Shown here: positions 44,990 through 53,617 of the stretch, one piece after another
Position numbering within the stretch: the first letter of the stretch is position 1
Layout of the letters: every line of letters starts with the position of its first letter
Translations under genes and position numbers: made by a program
Notes under the pieces: generated by a model
The model's database searches: none
What the model was told of the DNA's origin: nothing
Seen by the model: only the letters and a program-made list of their open reading frames with translations
Source: G965197555 sp965197555
GTDB taxonomy: Bacteria; Chloroflexota; Dehalococcoidia; Lucifugimonadales; UBA3495
Reading direction: 5' to 3'
Assembly: GCA_965197555.1 (NCBI GenBank)
Contig: OZ240213.1
Coordinates: 3,782,001-3,846,000 of the forward strand
DNA length: 64,000 nt

Positions 44990-46180
44990 ATGCTAGAAAT
45001 AAGGACCGTAACCCCTGACGAGTTTGTTCAGTGGGTTCGGGTTGAGGCCCGGGCTTATAGCAACCGGTTGGCTGTTGACCCAGAGGTACTGAGACCGCAT
45101 TTCGATCTGGATCGTTCTATCGCTGTGTTCGACCAAGGAAACATCGTCGGTGGCGCGCACTCCCACAGGCTTGAGATGTCCATACCTGGGGGTTCGGCGG
45201 TCATAGCAGGGGTGGCCAACATTGCTGTGCAGCCTACGCACAGGAGGCGTGGGGTGATGACCAGTATGATGCAGCATCAGATTAAAGATATCCATGAGCG
45301 TGGAGAGCCGTTAGCTGCACTGTTTGCCTCCGAAAGTGTCATCTACGGTAGGTTCGGATATGGTATAGGGTCATTGCACGAGCGATGGATGATCGATCGT
45401 CAATACAACGGATATGCTCGGCCATACGAGAGTAGTGGTCGAATCGTTTTTGTAGACCCAGTAGATATTACCAAAGAGTTTCCTGAGATATTCCGACAAA
45501 GCACTATAGGCCGCCCAGGAGTATTCCAGAGATCACTTGACCGATGGGAGCGGGATGCCCAAGCACCGGAGCACAGCCAAGGTGGCCCGGGCGGCTTGTT
45601 TTACGCTGCCTACGAGGCTGACGGGAGAGTGGAAGGCTATGTAACCTACCGTACTGCAAGGCCTACCCTTACCGTGAACGAGTTGATGGCAACGACTGCA
45701 GAGGCGAATGCCTCATTGTGGCGATTTTGCTTTGATATGGACCTCATGAGCTGCACGGAGGCGGTTAAGCGTCCTGTGGATGATCCTTTGCCGTGGATGT
45801 TAGCAGACCCAAGGCGGCTGGAGAGATCGACACGTGATGGACTGTGGCTACGTCTCATAGACGTAGGTGCGTCCCTAGAGCAACGGCGTTACATGGAAAG
45901 CGACCGTTTAGTGTTGGAGGTTCGGGACGAACTATGTCCCTGGAACAATGGACGGTTCGAGTTAGAAGGGTCTCCTGAGGGGGCTACTTGCCGTGCCTCG
46001 AGTTCATCTCCAGATTTAGTACTCGCTGTTTCCAATTTAGCCTCGACGTACCTGGGAACCGTAAGCTTCAGCACACTTTCACAAGCCGGCTTGGCAGATG
46101 AACGTAAGCCTGGGGCATTGCTCCGCGCTGATCGTATGTTCGCCGTCCAGTATCAGCCGTGGACTCCTTACAACTTTTAG
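44990..46180 (+). CDS. Eis-like GNAT N-acetyltransferase
   Basis: A 396-residue acetyltransferase with Eis architecture: an N-terminal GNAT domain with the acetyl-CoA loop VANIAVQPTHRRRGVMTSMM near 70-90, a second GNAT-like domain, and a C-terminal SCP2-like domain. In Eis the general acid is a Tyr in FGYGxA and the free C-terminal carboxylate of a Phe is the base; here SVIYGRFGYGIGS is present near 120 and the protein ends in Phe. Eis enzymes acetylate aminoglycosides or lysines with broad range; the natural substrate here is unknown. GGAGAGGAAAC precedes the ATG. GC content is lower than in its neighbours. Confidence 0.88.
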   Translation: MLEIRTVTPDEFVQWVRVEARAYSNRLAVDPEVLRPHFDLDRSIAVFDQGNIVGGAHSHRLEMSIPGGSAVIAGVANIAVQPTHRRRGVMTSMMQHQIKDIHERGEPLAALFASESVIYGRFGYGIGSLHERWMIDRQYNGYARPYESSGRIVFVDPVDITKEFPEIFRQSTIGRPGVFQRSLDRWERDAQAPEHSQGGPGGLFYAAYEADGRVEGYVTYRTARPTLTVNELMATTAEANASLWRFCFDMDLMSCTEAVKRPVDDPLPWMLADPRRLERSTRDGLWLRLIDVGASLEQRRYMESDRLVLEVRDELCPWNNGRFELEGSPEGATCRASSSSPDLVLAVSNLASTYLGTVSFSTLSQAGLADERKPGALLRADRMFAVQYQPWTPYNF

Positions 46181-46616
46181 TGACGGAGTGAGCCACCGGT
46201 AGCTAGATCATAGGATGGTTGGCGCAGGGGTGTGCTTTAGGGGTGTTTGTTTAACGGGCTTTTCGTGCCCAGTAGGAATCAGCTCCAGCTACCAATCGCG
46301 ACGGACTCCACGATGTCGTGGGGGGCTTGAGGTCCCGCGCTACCAGTGTCCTTGGAAACTCACTGAAATCCGTTCAAGTAACACAACTAGACCCTCTCCT
46401 CAATCCGCTATATTTCCCTTGTAGACCTTATCCCACAGTGCATCCAAGGGAAGAAAAGACTCTTCTTGGACGCCGTTGATCAAGGAGGTGAAGCCCTATG
46501 CCCCTAAGGTAGCCCGGGGTGGTGTGCTGGGCTGAGATGCAATTGTCTGTAGTTTTAATTTATTCACAACAGGAACCGTTAGAACACAAAGATCCATCTT
46601 ATAAAGAGGTAACAAC
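46181..46616. other. gene-free stretch
   Basis: No gene supported. At about 46483 an AAGGAGGTG lies ahead of ATG CCC CTA AGG TAG (46499-46513), a four-codon frame with a strong ribosome-binding site, perhaps chance or a leader. Confidence 0.4.
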
Positions 46617-46937
46617 ATGCCAGAGCTTGGATTTATCGTATACATATTAGCCCTAAGCTATGGGATGGGTGTGTTGTGGTACACAGTGTTGGGGCATAAC
46701 TATACGGGCTGGATGAGGATGGCAGCGTTCCCACTATTGGGCTTGGTCATTGGAGAAGCCCTGTGGGGCAAATACCTTGCTGCCAGTGTCGGATCGGGGT
46801 TGGTTTTCTTCGACCTTCACATTTACGTAGCCCTAGTATCCACTTTCATTGGGTCCCTCGTAGACATAAGTGTCAGCTGGCTGGCCAAAGAACATCCCGT
46901 GGGGGACTTCCTCAGACACCAGCCCAGCAGGCCGTAA
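46617..46937 (+). CDS. small integral membrane protein (106 aa)
   Basis: Unrecognised family. Three hydrophobic segments at about 5-27, 34-50 and 65-90 suggest a three-pass inner-membrane protein; the C-terminus is short and charged. AAAGAGGTAAC before the ATG is a good ribosome-binding site. A strong intrinsic terminator follows at 46972. Monocistronic by appearance. Confidence 0.75.
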   Translation: MPELGFIVYILALSYGMGVLWYTVLGHNYTGWMRMAAFPLLGLVIGEALWGKYLAASVGSGLVFFDLHIYVALVSTFIGSLVDISVSWLAKEHPVGDFLRHQPSRP

Positions 46938-46971
46938 TGTATTCCTAGTCGGATCTCCTAGGGGGGATAGA

Positions 46972-47003
46972 GGGAGACTTCGAGGCCGAAGTCTCCCTTT
47001 TTT
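46972..47003 (+). terminator. intrinsic terminator
   Basis: GGGAGACTTCG pairs perfectly with CGAAGTCTCCC around an AGGC loop, followed by six T residues. Ends the membrane-protein transcript. Confidence 0.95.
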
Positions 47004-47139
47004 GGTAGGGACAGTAGAATCGGCAACACCAAATCACCAACACCGGGCCTTTCCCTTCTCAACGGACCGATCCGGTGGGGCTATCAGAGGCTTGGAGTCA
47101 ACAGAGGCCGGACGGCGGTCGCAACATAACTGCCGGCTT

Positions 47140-47343
47140 CTATTGCAACAGTCTGTCGATAGCGTCGGTTGCCCGACGGTGTAATTCCCCGGGAACGCGC
47201 TGTGCGAAAGCATGCCGGGGCATGGTATTAAACTGCGGACGGCGCAACTCCATCCTAGCACACCACCGGCAAACTCCAGCATAGCTGTGCCACTGTCTTA
47301 GGTGGCCACACCAACAGCGCTCTTTGTCTTTGGACCTGGTCAT
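47140..47343 (-). CDS. small Cys/His-rich protein
   Basis: Sixty-seven residues with CWCGHLRQWHSYAGVCRWC near 10-28, two Cys pairs with intervening His as in a small zinc knuckle. The start has a strong AAGAGGAG site four bases upstream on the minus strand, which is why I accept it. The C-terminal half is basic and helical. Function unknown. Confidence 0.6.
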   Translation of the reverse strand: MTRSKDKERCWCGHLRQWHSYAGVCRWCARMELRRPQFNTMPRHAFAQRVPGELHRRATDAIDRLLQ

Positions 47344-47532
47344 TAGCTCCTCTTAATACATCTGGCTACGAGGTAATTGGCCGCAGGGCATTATACGGCA
47401 CACAGCAAAAACTTCAATTGGCCTGTCGTGATCTAGAAGCACTGAATGAACGGAACCGGGTAGCCGTCTACCGCCCTTGAGATATACTGGTCTACAGCAT
47501 GTCGCGTGGCATCTTGTATTGGAGGTAGTTGT

Positions 47533-48315
47533 ATGAGAGAGAACACTTTGAAGCAAAAGCTGAACGCAGGAGAGGCGGTGTTTGGCGTAATGATTACGTT
47601 CCCCTCGCCTCAAGTGGTGGAGATGCTGGGCTGCCTGGGATTCGACTGGGTATTGATCGATAACGAGCACGGCTCTATCACCGTTGACAACTCTGAGGAG
47701 TTAGTCCGAGCCGCAGAGTTAACCGGTATCGCCCCCATCGTTCGCCCGGTCAGCAACAAGCCGGAGATCATTGCCCCTTTTCTAGACCGGGGAGCTTGGG
47801 GGGTACAGGTACCCCACGTAAATACTGCCGAAGAGGCTCGGGCCGCTGTCGACGCGGTCAAGTATTATCCCCAAGGGCACCGGGGTATCTTTAGCCGCAG
47901 CCGACCGGCTGGCTACGGCTTCTCCGGTTCCACCGGTGACTATGTCGCCGACGCTAACCGTAACACCCTGGTGTGTCTGATGCTCGAGGAGGTTGAAGCC
48001 ATCGACAACTTGGAGGAGATGGTCGCGGTCGATGGCATAGATGTATTCTTCATCGGGTCGGGAGACCTTTCCCAGTCCATGGGATATCCCGGACAGCAGA
48101 CTCATCCCGAGGTGCAAGCGCTGATGGAAAAAGGAGTGACAGTCATCCGCGAGGCGGGCCGAGTCGCTGGTGTTAGCTGCCCCGACTCCTATGTACCCAA
48201 GTTTCTGGACATGGGGGTCCAATACTTCCACGGCAACGTCAACAGCCTGCTGCAGACCTCCAGCGTTGCTTATCTGGAAGAGATGCGACAAGCAGCAACT
48301 TCCGCCGGGCTATAA
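47533..48315 (+). CDS. HpcH/HpaI-family aldolase
   Basis: A 260-residue class II pyruvate aldolase of the 2-keto-3-deoxy-L-rhamnonate/4-hydroxy-2-oxoheptanedioate type. VFGVMITFPSPQVVEMLGCLGFDWVLIDNEHG has the catalytic His near 47; the Arg in IVRPV, the metal-binding Glu in MLEEVEAIDNLEEM and Asp in IDVFFIGSGDLSQSMG near 180 follow. It cleaves a 2-keto-4-hydroxy acid to pyruvate and an aldehyde. ATG 47533 has GGAGG nine bases upstream. It converges with an oxidoreductase gene, with a strong hairpin between. Confidence 0.9.
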   Translation: MRENTLKQKLNAGEAVFGVMITFPSPQVVEMLGCLGFDWVLIDNEHGSITVDNSEELVRAAELTGIAPIVRPVSNKPEIIAPFLDRGAWGVQVPHVNTAEEARAAVDAVKYYPQGHRGIFSRSRPAGYGFSGSTGDYVADANRNTLVCLMLEEVEAIDNLEEMVAVDGIDVFFIGSGDLSQSMGYPGQQTHPEVQALMEKGVTVIREAGRVAGVSCPDSYVPKFLDMGVQYFHGNVNSLLQTSSVAYLEEMRQAATSAGL

Positions 48316-48352
48316 TTGCTGTTGACCGCGAAGGCAAAGTTGTCGCACCAAG

Positions 48353-48395
48353 GCCGGGCCTGTTTAAGCGGATCGCATGGTTAAACAGGCCCGGC
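48353..48395. terminator. bidirectional terminator between convergent genes
   Basis: GCCGGGCCTGTTTAA (48353-48367) and its exact complement (48381-48395) form a 15-bp stem with a 13-base loop. The AT pairs at the loop side suit termination for both the aldolase and the oxidoreductase. Confidence 0.85.
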
Positions 48396-48440
48396 TCAGG
48401 ATAATCAGCAGGCATTGGAAGGCAACCGCTAGCCTCACTA

Positions 48441-49541
48441 CTACTTACCAGGTACGTCTACGGCCCTTCCTTCCTTAGACGACTTGCGAACAGCGTCGAT
48501 GAAGCGGTGAAGATCGACGGCCGTGTCAAAGTCAGGGTGACGCTTTTCTTCTGAACGAATGGCCTGACCAAACTGGTAGTAAAGCTGGCCCACATTGAAT
48601 GGCGCTCCCGGGAGCATACCCTCCAGCACGTAGGTGTGGTGGCCGGGAATGTCCAAGTCTTCCAAAGTATCGCCCTTTCTAACCCCCTGGACTCGCACCG
48701 GTCCCAGTTGAGGAGAATCCTCGGACGTGGCCACCAAAGTTCCTTCCCGTCCGTAGATTTCCATTCTGTAGCCGGTCCCGGCCCATGGATTGCTAGCAAC
48801 GTGAACAGAAGCGACCGCGCCGTTGGCCAGCCGCCCACTAATTAGAATGTTGTCCGGGGCCGTCACATCCAACAGTTGTTGGGTATCGGTTTCAAACCAC
48901 TGCTGGCATTGGGTGGAAACCACCGAAGATACCTGGCTGAAATCGCCCACCACAAAGCGCATTGCATCGATGGAGTGGCCGGAGGCGATGGTAAGAGTGG
49001 TGGCCCCCAGAGTGTCGTCTCGTTGCCAGGTCCGGTCCGAAGGCCTCTCTAGCACACCACCCCGGATCAATGTCATGGAACAAGACATGATATCGCCGAC
49101 GTAGCCGTCTTCTACCAACTCCTTCATGTAAAGAATGGCTGGCGCGGCCCTTGCTTGAAGTCCAACCACCACCTCGACTCCATTGGACCGAGCCAGTCCC
49201 GCCAGCTCCTGGGCTTCCTCGGTCGTTGCTCCCAGGGGCCACTCGGTGAACACATGCTTGCCCGCGTTTAATGCATCCTTGGTGATCTGGTAGTGAGAGG
49301 GCACCCGGAGCACCACCGCAACGGCATCAATATCGGGATGGGCCAGCATGTTCCGGTAATCGTCGAAAACCAACCTGGCACCATACTGGCGAGCTGATTC
49401 CTCCGCAGTCTCCATGCGGGTAGTGCAGACCCCGGTTAGCTCGAACTCGGGACTGGCGACGATGGCCGGCAGATGAGAGCGGTGAGCCCAGCCCACCGTT
49501 GGACTGGCTCCAATGATCCCCAGGCGTATTGCTTCGGGCAT
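48441..49541 (-). CDS. Gfo/Idh/MocA-family oxidoreductase
   Basis: A 366-residue NAD(P)-dependent sugar/cyclitol dehydrogenase. Rossmann motif LGIIGASPTVGWAHRSHLPAI at the N-terminus; the nucleotide-side catalytic motif is TEWPLGATTEEA near 97, where most members have EKP, as in galactose dehydrogenase/Gal80-like members. The C-terminal domain has GATTLTIASGHSIDAMRF with the catalytic His. It may act with the aldolase in sugar acid breakdown, but the two converge and are not an operon. ATG at 49541 is the natural start. Confidence 0.88.
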   Translation of the reverse strand: MPEAIRLGIIGASPTVGWAHRSHLPAIVASPEFELTGVCTTRMETAEESARQYGARLVFDDYRNMLAHPDIDAVAVVLRVPSHYQITKDALNAGKHVFTEWPLGATTEEAQELAGLARSNGVEVVVGLQARAAPAILYMKELVEDGYVGDIMSCSMTLIRGGVLERPSDRTWQRDDTLGATTLTIASGHSIDAMRFVVGDFSQVSSVVSTQCQQWFETDTQQLLDVTAPDNILISGRLANGAVASVHVASNPWAGTGYRMEIYGREGTLVATSEDSPQLGPVRVQGVRKGDTLEDLDIPGHHTYVLEGMLPGAPFNVGQLYYQFGQAIRSEEKRHPDFDTAVDLHRFIDAVRKSSKEGRAVDVPGK

Positions 49542-49725
49542 GATTTAGCTCCTCGATGCGCATTAAAGTCCAGTGGGCAGATAGCGGGATTATTCTAAGG
49601 GTCAGGAGGGAATATGACCAGTTATCCTCACTGGAATTGACGCCACCAGTGTGGCCCACTACACTCCCGCCTATCAACCTGGGAGTTATTGGTGGACTTA
49701 TCCAAACGACCAACAGGAGACGTGC

Positions 49726-50595
49726 ATGACTACGCATTGGGACCATCGGACAGGCGTAGTAAACGGGATCAACATCCACTACGTCATCCAAGGACAGGGC
49801 GAACCCGTGATCTTGCTCCACGGCTGGCCAGAGTTTTGGTATAGCTGGCGAGAGCAGATCCCGGTCCTATCAGAGCGGTTTCAGGTCATAGTTCCCGACA
49901 TGAGGGGATTTGGATACTCGGATAAGCCCCTCTCCGGTTATGACACACGGACAGCGGCCTCAGATATTTACGAGCTGGCGCGCTTGTTGGGGCATGAGCG
50001 TGTATCGATTGTAGCCCACGACATCGGCGCCAGGGTTGCTTACAGATTTACGCTGGACCACGAGGAGACCGTGGAGCGGCTGGCGTTACTGGACGCGACC
50101 CCGCCCATGGAGCAGTTGGGACCCCAGGCTCCCCAAGTGGTACGCGAACGATGGCACTCCTACTTCCACCAGCAGTTCGACCTGCCGGAGAAGCTCATCG
50201 AGGGCAGAGAGGAAATATACTTGCGCCACATCTTCAGAGACTGGACCATTAACAAATATCCGCCCAGCCCTGAGGAGGTGCAACAGTACGTGCGAGCCTA
50301 CTCCCAACCCGGGGCATTGAGAGGGGGCTTCAGCTATTACCGGGCTGCCGCCTATGACGACCCTCCGGACTGGCGAGCGGACGCCCATCGCCAGTTATCC
50401 ACACCGTTGTTGTTCCTGTTCGGCACCCGGAGGGTGAGGACTGCCCAGGCGATGGGAGCGGGACCTCTGGAGGATGCCTGGAGGCCGCTGTTCCCCAATG
50501 TCAAATCCAAGCACCTGGGGAATTACGGCCACTTCCTTCAATGGGAGGCTCCCGAAGAAGTGAACCGGGAGCTCTTGGCCTTCCTGAGCGAATGA
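49726..50595 (+). CDS. alpha/beta hydrolase (epoxide hydrolase / haloacetate dehalogenase type)
   Basis: A 289-residue hydrolase. The oxyanion motif LLHGWPEFWYSWREQ is near 32-46. The nucleophile is an Asp in VAHDIGARVAYRF near 100, as in epoxide hydrolases and fluoroacetate dehalogenases, not Ser. The His is in GHFLQWEAPEEV near 272. AGGAGA ahead of ATG 49726 decides the start; the frame is open 75 bases further upstream. It is divergent from the oxidoreductase and precedes the peroxiredoxin. Confidence 0.88.
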   Translation: MTTHWDHRTGVVNGINIHYVIQGQGEPVILLHGWPEFWYSWREQIPVLSERFQVIVPDMRGFGYSDKPLSGYDTRTAASDIYELARLLGHERVSIVAHDIGARVAYRFTLDHEETVERLALLDATPPMEQLGPQAPQVVRERWHSYFHQQFDLPEKLIEGREEIYLRHIFRDWTINKYPPSPEEVQQYVRAYSQPGALRGGFSYYRAAAYDDPPDWRADAHRQLSTPLLFLFGTRRVRTAQAMGAGPLEDAWRPLFPNVKSKHLGNYGHFLQWEAPEEVNRELLAFLSE

Positions 50596-50763
50596 CTCAA
50601 TCCTCTTAGCTCGGTCTGATACATGTTGAATCCGTCCGTCTCTAGGAGGGCGACTACAGGGGTCCCCCTTTGGTAAGCAGCGGACTTGGCTGGCTGTTGA
50701 CCTCATCTAATGCAGGTGGAAGAATACGGAGCATTAAAGTCCAAGGTCATGGAGGGAGGACGC

Positions 50764-51225
50764 ATGGTCAGCCAAGGCGACAGAGCGCCAGATTTTACAA
50801 CGGTGGACCACACCGGCAAGGAATTCAGCCTGGCGGACATGAGGGGCAAAAAGGTCTGGCTTTGGTTCTACTCCTCGCCGGGTGGAGGTAATTGAACCCG
50901 CCACAGTCGCGGGTACCGCGACAACTACCCAGACTTTGAAAGCAAGAACGTTATCGTCTTCGGGGTCAATGACCGCGATCAGGAAGCCAACCGGGCTTGG
51001 GTGGAACGGGAAGGCCTACCCTTTACAATCCTTTTGGACCCCGACAGGTCTATTGCGACCTCATTCGGCATGTCCAACGGGCCGGAATGCGAACGGTACT
51101 TGGCTAACCCCTCTGATGGGAGGCGCCCGGGAGTAATCATTGACGAAGAGGGAATCATCCTAAAGCTCCTTCCGGACTTGTCAACGGTGGACGGACAAGC
51201 TGAGGCGCTGGCGAGCCTGACTTAG
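50764..51225 (+). CDS. Bcp/PrxQ-type peroxiredoxin, candidate selenoprotein (in-frame TGA)
   Basis: ATG 50764 follows GGAGGGAGG. The frame runs 154 codons to TAG at 51225 with one internal TGA at codon 44 (50893-50895). The product is a thiol peroxidase that reduces H2O2 and alkyl peroxides: VSQGDRAPDFTTVDHTGKEF and KVWLWFYSSPG, then TGA, then TRHSRGYRDNYPDFESKN, VIVFGVNDRD, GLPFTILLDPD and RPGVIIDEEGII. The TGA stands exactly where Bcp proteins have the peroxidatic Cys (PGCT, near residue 45). Length, Arg and domain order are normal and there are no other defects. A hairpin fit for SECIS follows at 50906. Either selenocysteine is inserted, or a Cys codon mutated TGC to TGA; I favour the former. 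Sec genes are not in this window. Confidence 0.65.
50906..50922 (+). promoter_or_regulatory. candidate bacterial SECIS hairpin
   Basis: GTCGCGG and CCGCGAC form a perfect 7-bp stem with loop GTA. The loop G (50913) lies 18 bases after the TGA, within the distance known for bacterial SECIS elements, and sits first in the apical loop as SelB recognition requires in known cases. Confidence 0.55.
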
Positions 51226-51356
51226 TCAAGACACCAGTAGCGGATGTAACCCCGAGACGTTGAGGGGTGCTGCAACTGTAGATAGCAAGATTATGCACCC
51301 AATAACTGTCAAGAGCATACAATACCCTTAAGCGGAAATTGAATCGGGAACAACCG

Positions 51357-51387
51357 GTTAGGGGCGGGTTTAAGACCCGCCCCTAAC
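51357..51387. terminator. strong hairpin after the peroxiredoxin
   Basis: GTTAGGGGCGGGT pairs with ACCCGCCCCTAAC (13 bp) around a 5-base loop. It lies about 130 bases beyond the stop, before the next gene. Confidence 0.7.
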
Positions 51388-51466
51388 TTCTGACTGGGCT
51401 ACCGAGCTGACTGGGATACCGAGACCATGCTTCGCGCTCGACACTCACTCTCACATTATTCAGTCC

Positions 51467-52870
51467 TTGTCTTTCGGGTCGACTGCTCATGACTCCACGT
51501 TTGATTCCACTGGACTTTACCGGCATGGTCCCCCTTATGACACTTACGTTTACCCACGCTCAAAGAGCTGTGTTGATCCCAGCGTTGTTGCTCCTAGGCT
51601 TACTGCTGCGCAGGGTCTGTTGAGCGCCGCCAGCACTACAGCATCACATAGCTCCTATCGATATGTCATAGGGGCTCTGATAGTAGCGGCCCACTTAACT
51701 GTGGGCATGAACTTGTTCTCAGTATCCCCACTGTTGCCCCTGATTATTCAGGACTACGGCATCAGCCGGGCCAGCGTGAGTTTGCTGGTCTCCCTGGCGC
51801 TATTGATCGCCGCTGGCTTCGGCCTGCCTGGCGGGCTGATCATCGTGCGCTTAGGGCCTCGTTGGGCCTACACCTTGGGGTGGGCGATGCTGGGTATGCT
51901 CACCATCTCGTTTCTGGAACCCGGATTCCCCTTTTTGCTGGTGCTGCGCTTGGCCTACGGGCTCGCTTTAGCTCTACTGGTAACCGCAACCGGCCCGATG
52001 TTGATGCAGTGGTTCCGGCCCAAAGAGGTGCTAATCATGAACGGCCTCACCACCGCAGTGATGAGCCTGGGGATAGCACTCTCCGTGTCTACCGCCGCAC
52101 CACTGGCCGACATCATCGGGTGGCACCGGTCCGTGGGGTCATTTGGGGCTATTGGAGTCTTGGGGACGGTTGCTTGGCTATTACTGGGCAGGAACACCGC
52201 AGCACCGGTCCCGGTCCGGCCTACTCTTAATATCCGGGACCTGGGGGGAGTCCTTCGGAACCGGGCAGTAATTCTCCTGATTGTTGCCGACGCGGGTATT
52301 CTGGTCCAATACACTGCTTTGAGCAGTTGGCTGCCCTCCTTCTACAGCGAAGCCAGGGACATATCCCTAACCACAGCGGGCGTAATCATCAGTCTACTGC
52401 CCTTCGTCGGCATATTTGCGGTGCTATTAGGGGGTGTGCTCCCCCTTAAGCTGGGCTCCACCAAATTACTATTTGTTGTTCCTGGAATACTGGCTGGGTT
52501 GGGCGGTCTTGGTTCTTTCCTCATCGGGAACCTGACGGGCATCTATATCTCCATTGTTGTTCTGGGAGTCGGGTCCTGGCTCTACGTTCCGATGCTGCTT
52601 TCATTGCCGATGCAACTGCCGGGGATGACACCCGAGAGGGTCGCTATCGTGTGGGGCTCCTTCCTAACGTTCTCCGGCTTTGGAATGTTTGTTTCCCCGT
52701 TGATGGTTGGGGCACTGCGGGATGCATCGGGGAGCTATCTTCCCGGTTTCACCATCTGCGCCGTGGCGGCATGGTCTTTATTCATCGCCGGCATCTTTAT
52801 GCCGGTTAGATCCGCGAGACCTCTCCGGGCCGAACACGCCTCACCGCCAGCCCCTCTCCCGCCAGGATAG
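51467..52870 (+). CDS. MFS transporter
   Basis: A 12-helix major facilitator of up to 467 residues. The first helix is YVIGALIVAAHLTVGMNLF, then LPLIIQDYGISRASVSLLVS, and a motif-A-like loop between helices 2 and 3 reads GLPGGLIIVRLGPRW. Helices continue to FTICAVAAWSLFIAGIF near 440. The frame opens at TTG 51467, but the first 55 residues are polar and unlike the family; a TTG at 51619 (LSAAS) is a more likely start. No ATG is suitable before helix 1. Substrate unknown; cyanate/nitrate-type (CynX-like) MFS is a possible kin. Confidence 0.8.
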   Translation: MSFGSTAHDSTFDSTGLYRHGPPYDTYVYPRSKSCVDPSVVAPRLTAAQGLLSAASTTASHSSYRYVIGALIVAAHLTVGMNLFSVSPLLPLIIQDYGISRASVSLLVSLALLIAAGFGLPGGLIIVRLGPRWAYTLGWAMLGMLTISFLEPGFPFLLVLRLAYGLALALLVTATGPMLMQWFRPKEVLIMNGLTTAVMSLGIALSVSTAAPLADIIGWHRSVGSFGAIGVLGTVAWLLLGRNTAAPVPVRPTLNIRDLGGVLRNRAVILLIVADAGILVQYTALSSWLPSFYSEARDISLTTAGVIISLLPFVGIFAVLLGGVLPLKLGSTKLLFVVPGILAGLGGLGSFLIGNLTGIYISIVVLGVGSWLYVPMLLSLPMQLPGMTPERVAIVWGSFLTFSGFGMFVSPLMVGALRDASGSYLPGFTICAVAAWSLFIAGIFMPVRSARPLRAEHASPPAPLPPG

Positions 52871-53039
52871 GCGTGGCCCAGACCAAGCCAAGGTCGGGTC
52901 GAGGCTTGGCCCCGGCTAGAGGCTGGAGCAGGATTGACAAGGCAACAAGCTGGAATTACCTTATTGATCGCCGCCCGACCCGCTTCAGCATGGGTCTCCC
53001 TCACCTTAGCGGCTCACTTTTACTGTCTAGGAGGACGCC

Positions 53040-53597
53040 ATGGCTAGACTTCCGATCGCAACGAGAGAATCCATACCCGAGGAGCAACGGCAGATTTTCG
53101 ACGAGATGGTGGGGCGTCTGGGGTCAGTGCCTCAACACGGACCTGGTTCCATAATGATTCACACACCGTCGGCCCACCGTTGGGCAACGGGATTGAACGA
53201 TTACCTCCGAAACGACTCTACGTTGCCCAAGAAGGTGCAAGAGCTGGCTATGCTGGTTACAGCCAGGGAGCTGGACTGCCAACACATTTGGAACGCTCAT
53301 GCCGGCTCCGCCCGCAGCTCTGGCCTAGCGGACGCCAAGGTGGATGCGTTGCGGGATCGGAAAGAGCTGACAGGGTTGAGCACCGATGAGACCGCGGTGG
53401 TCCAGTTCGGCCAGGAGATGCTCAGAAACCGCCGGGTCAGCCGTGGGGCATTCCAGGCTGCCCTAGAGGAATTAGGCGTCCAGGGAGTGGTTGAGTTGGC
53501 CCTGCTCATCGGCAATTACGCTATGTTGGCCTACGCTGTCAACGCATTTGATACGGACCTCATCCCGGAAAGGGCCGAGCCGCTCTTGCCGGTATAG
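53040..53597 (+). CDS. carboxymuconolactone decarboxylase family protein
   Basis: A 185-residue CMD/AhpD-like protein. It has RESIPEEQRQIFDEMVGRLG, PKKVQELAMLVTARELDCQHIWNAHAGSARSSGL near 62-95 and ELALLIGNYAMLAYAVNAF near 150. The common xxCxxC pair is replaced by a single Cys before the conserved His (CQHIWNAH), so its chemistry may be hydrolytic or decarboxylating rather than peroxide reduction. AGGAGG lies seven bases before the ATG. It heads a run of same-strand genes to 56618. Confidence 0.85.
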   Translation: MARLPIATRESIPEEQRQIFDEMVGRLGSVPQHGPGSIMIHTPSAHRWATGLNDYLRNDSTLPKKVQELAMLVTARELDCQHIWNAHAGSARSSGLADAKVDALRDRKELTGLSTDETAVVQFGQEMLRNRRVSRGAFQAALEELGVQGVVELALLIGNYAMLAYAVNAFDTDLIPERAEPLLPV

Positions 53598-53617
53598 CTG
53601 GGAGTCTGTTCCTTAGA

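Noticed and set aside
46483..46513. Four-codon leader peptide with strong ribosome-binding site
   Set aside because: Too short to support, and no attenuator hairpin or regulated gene directly follows.
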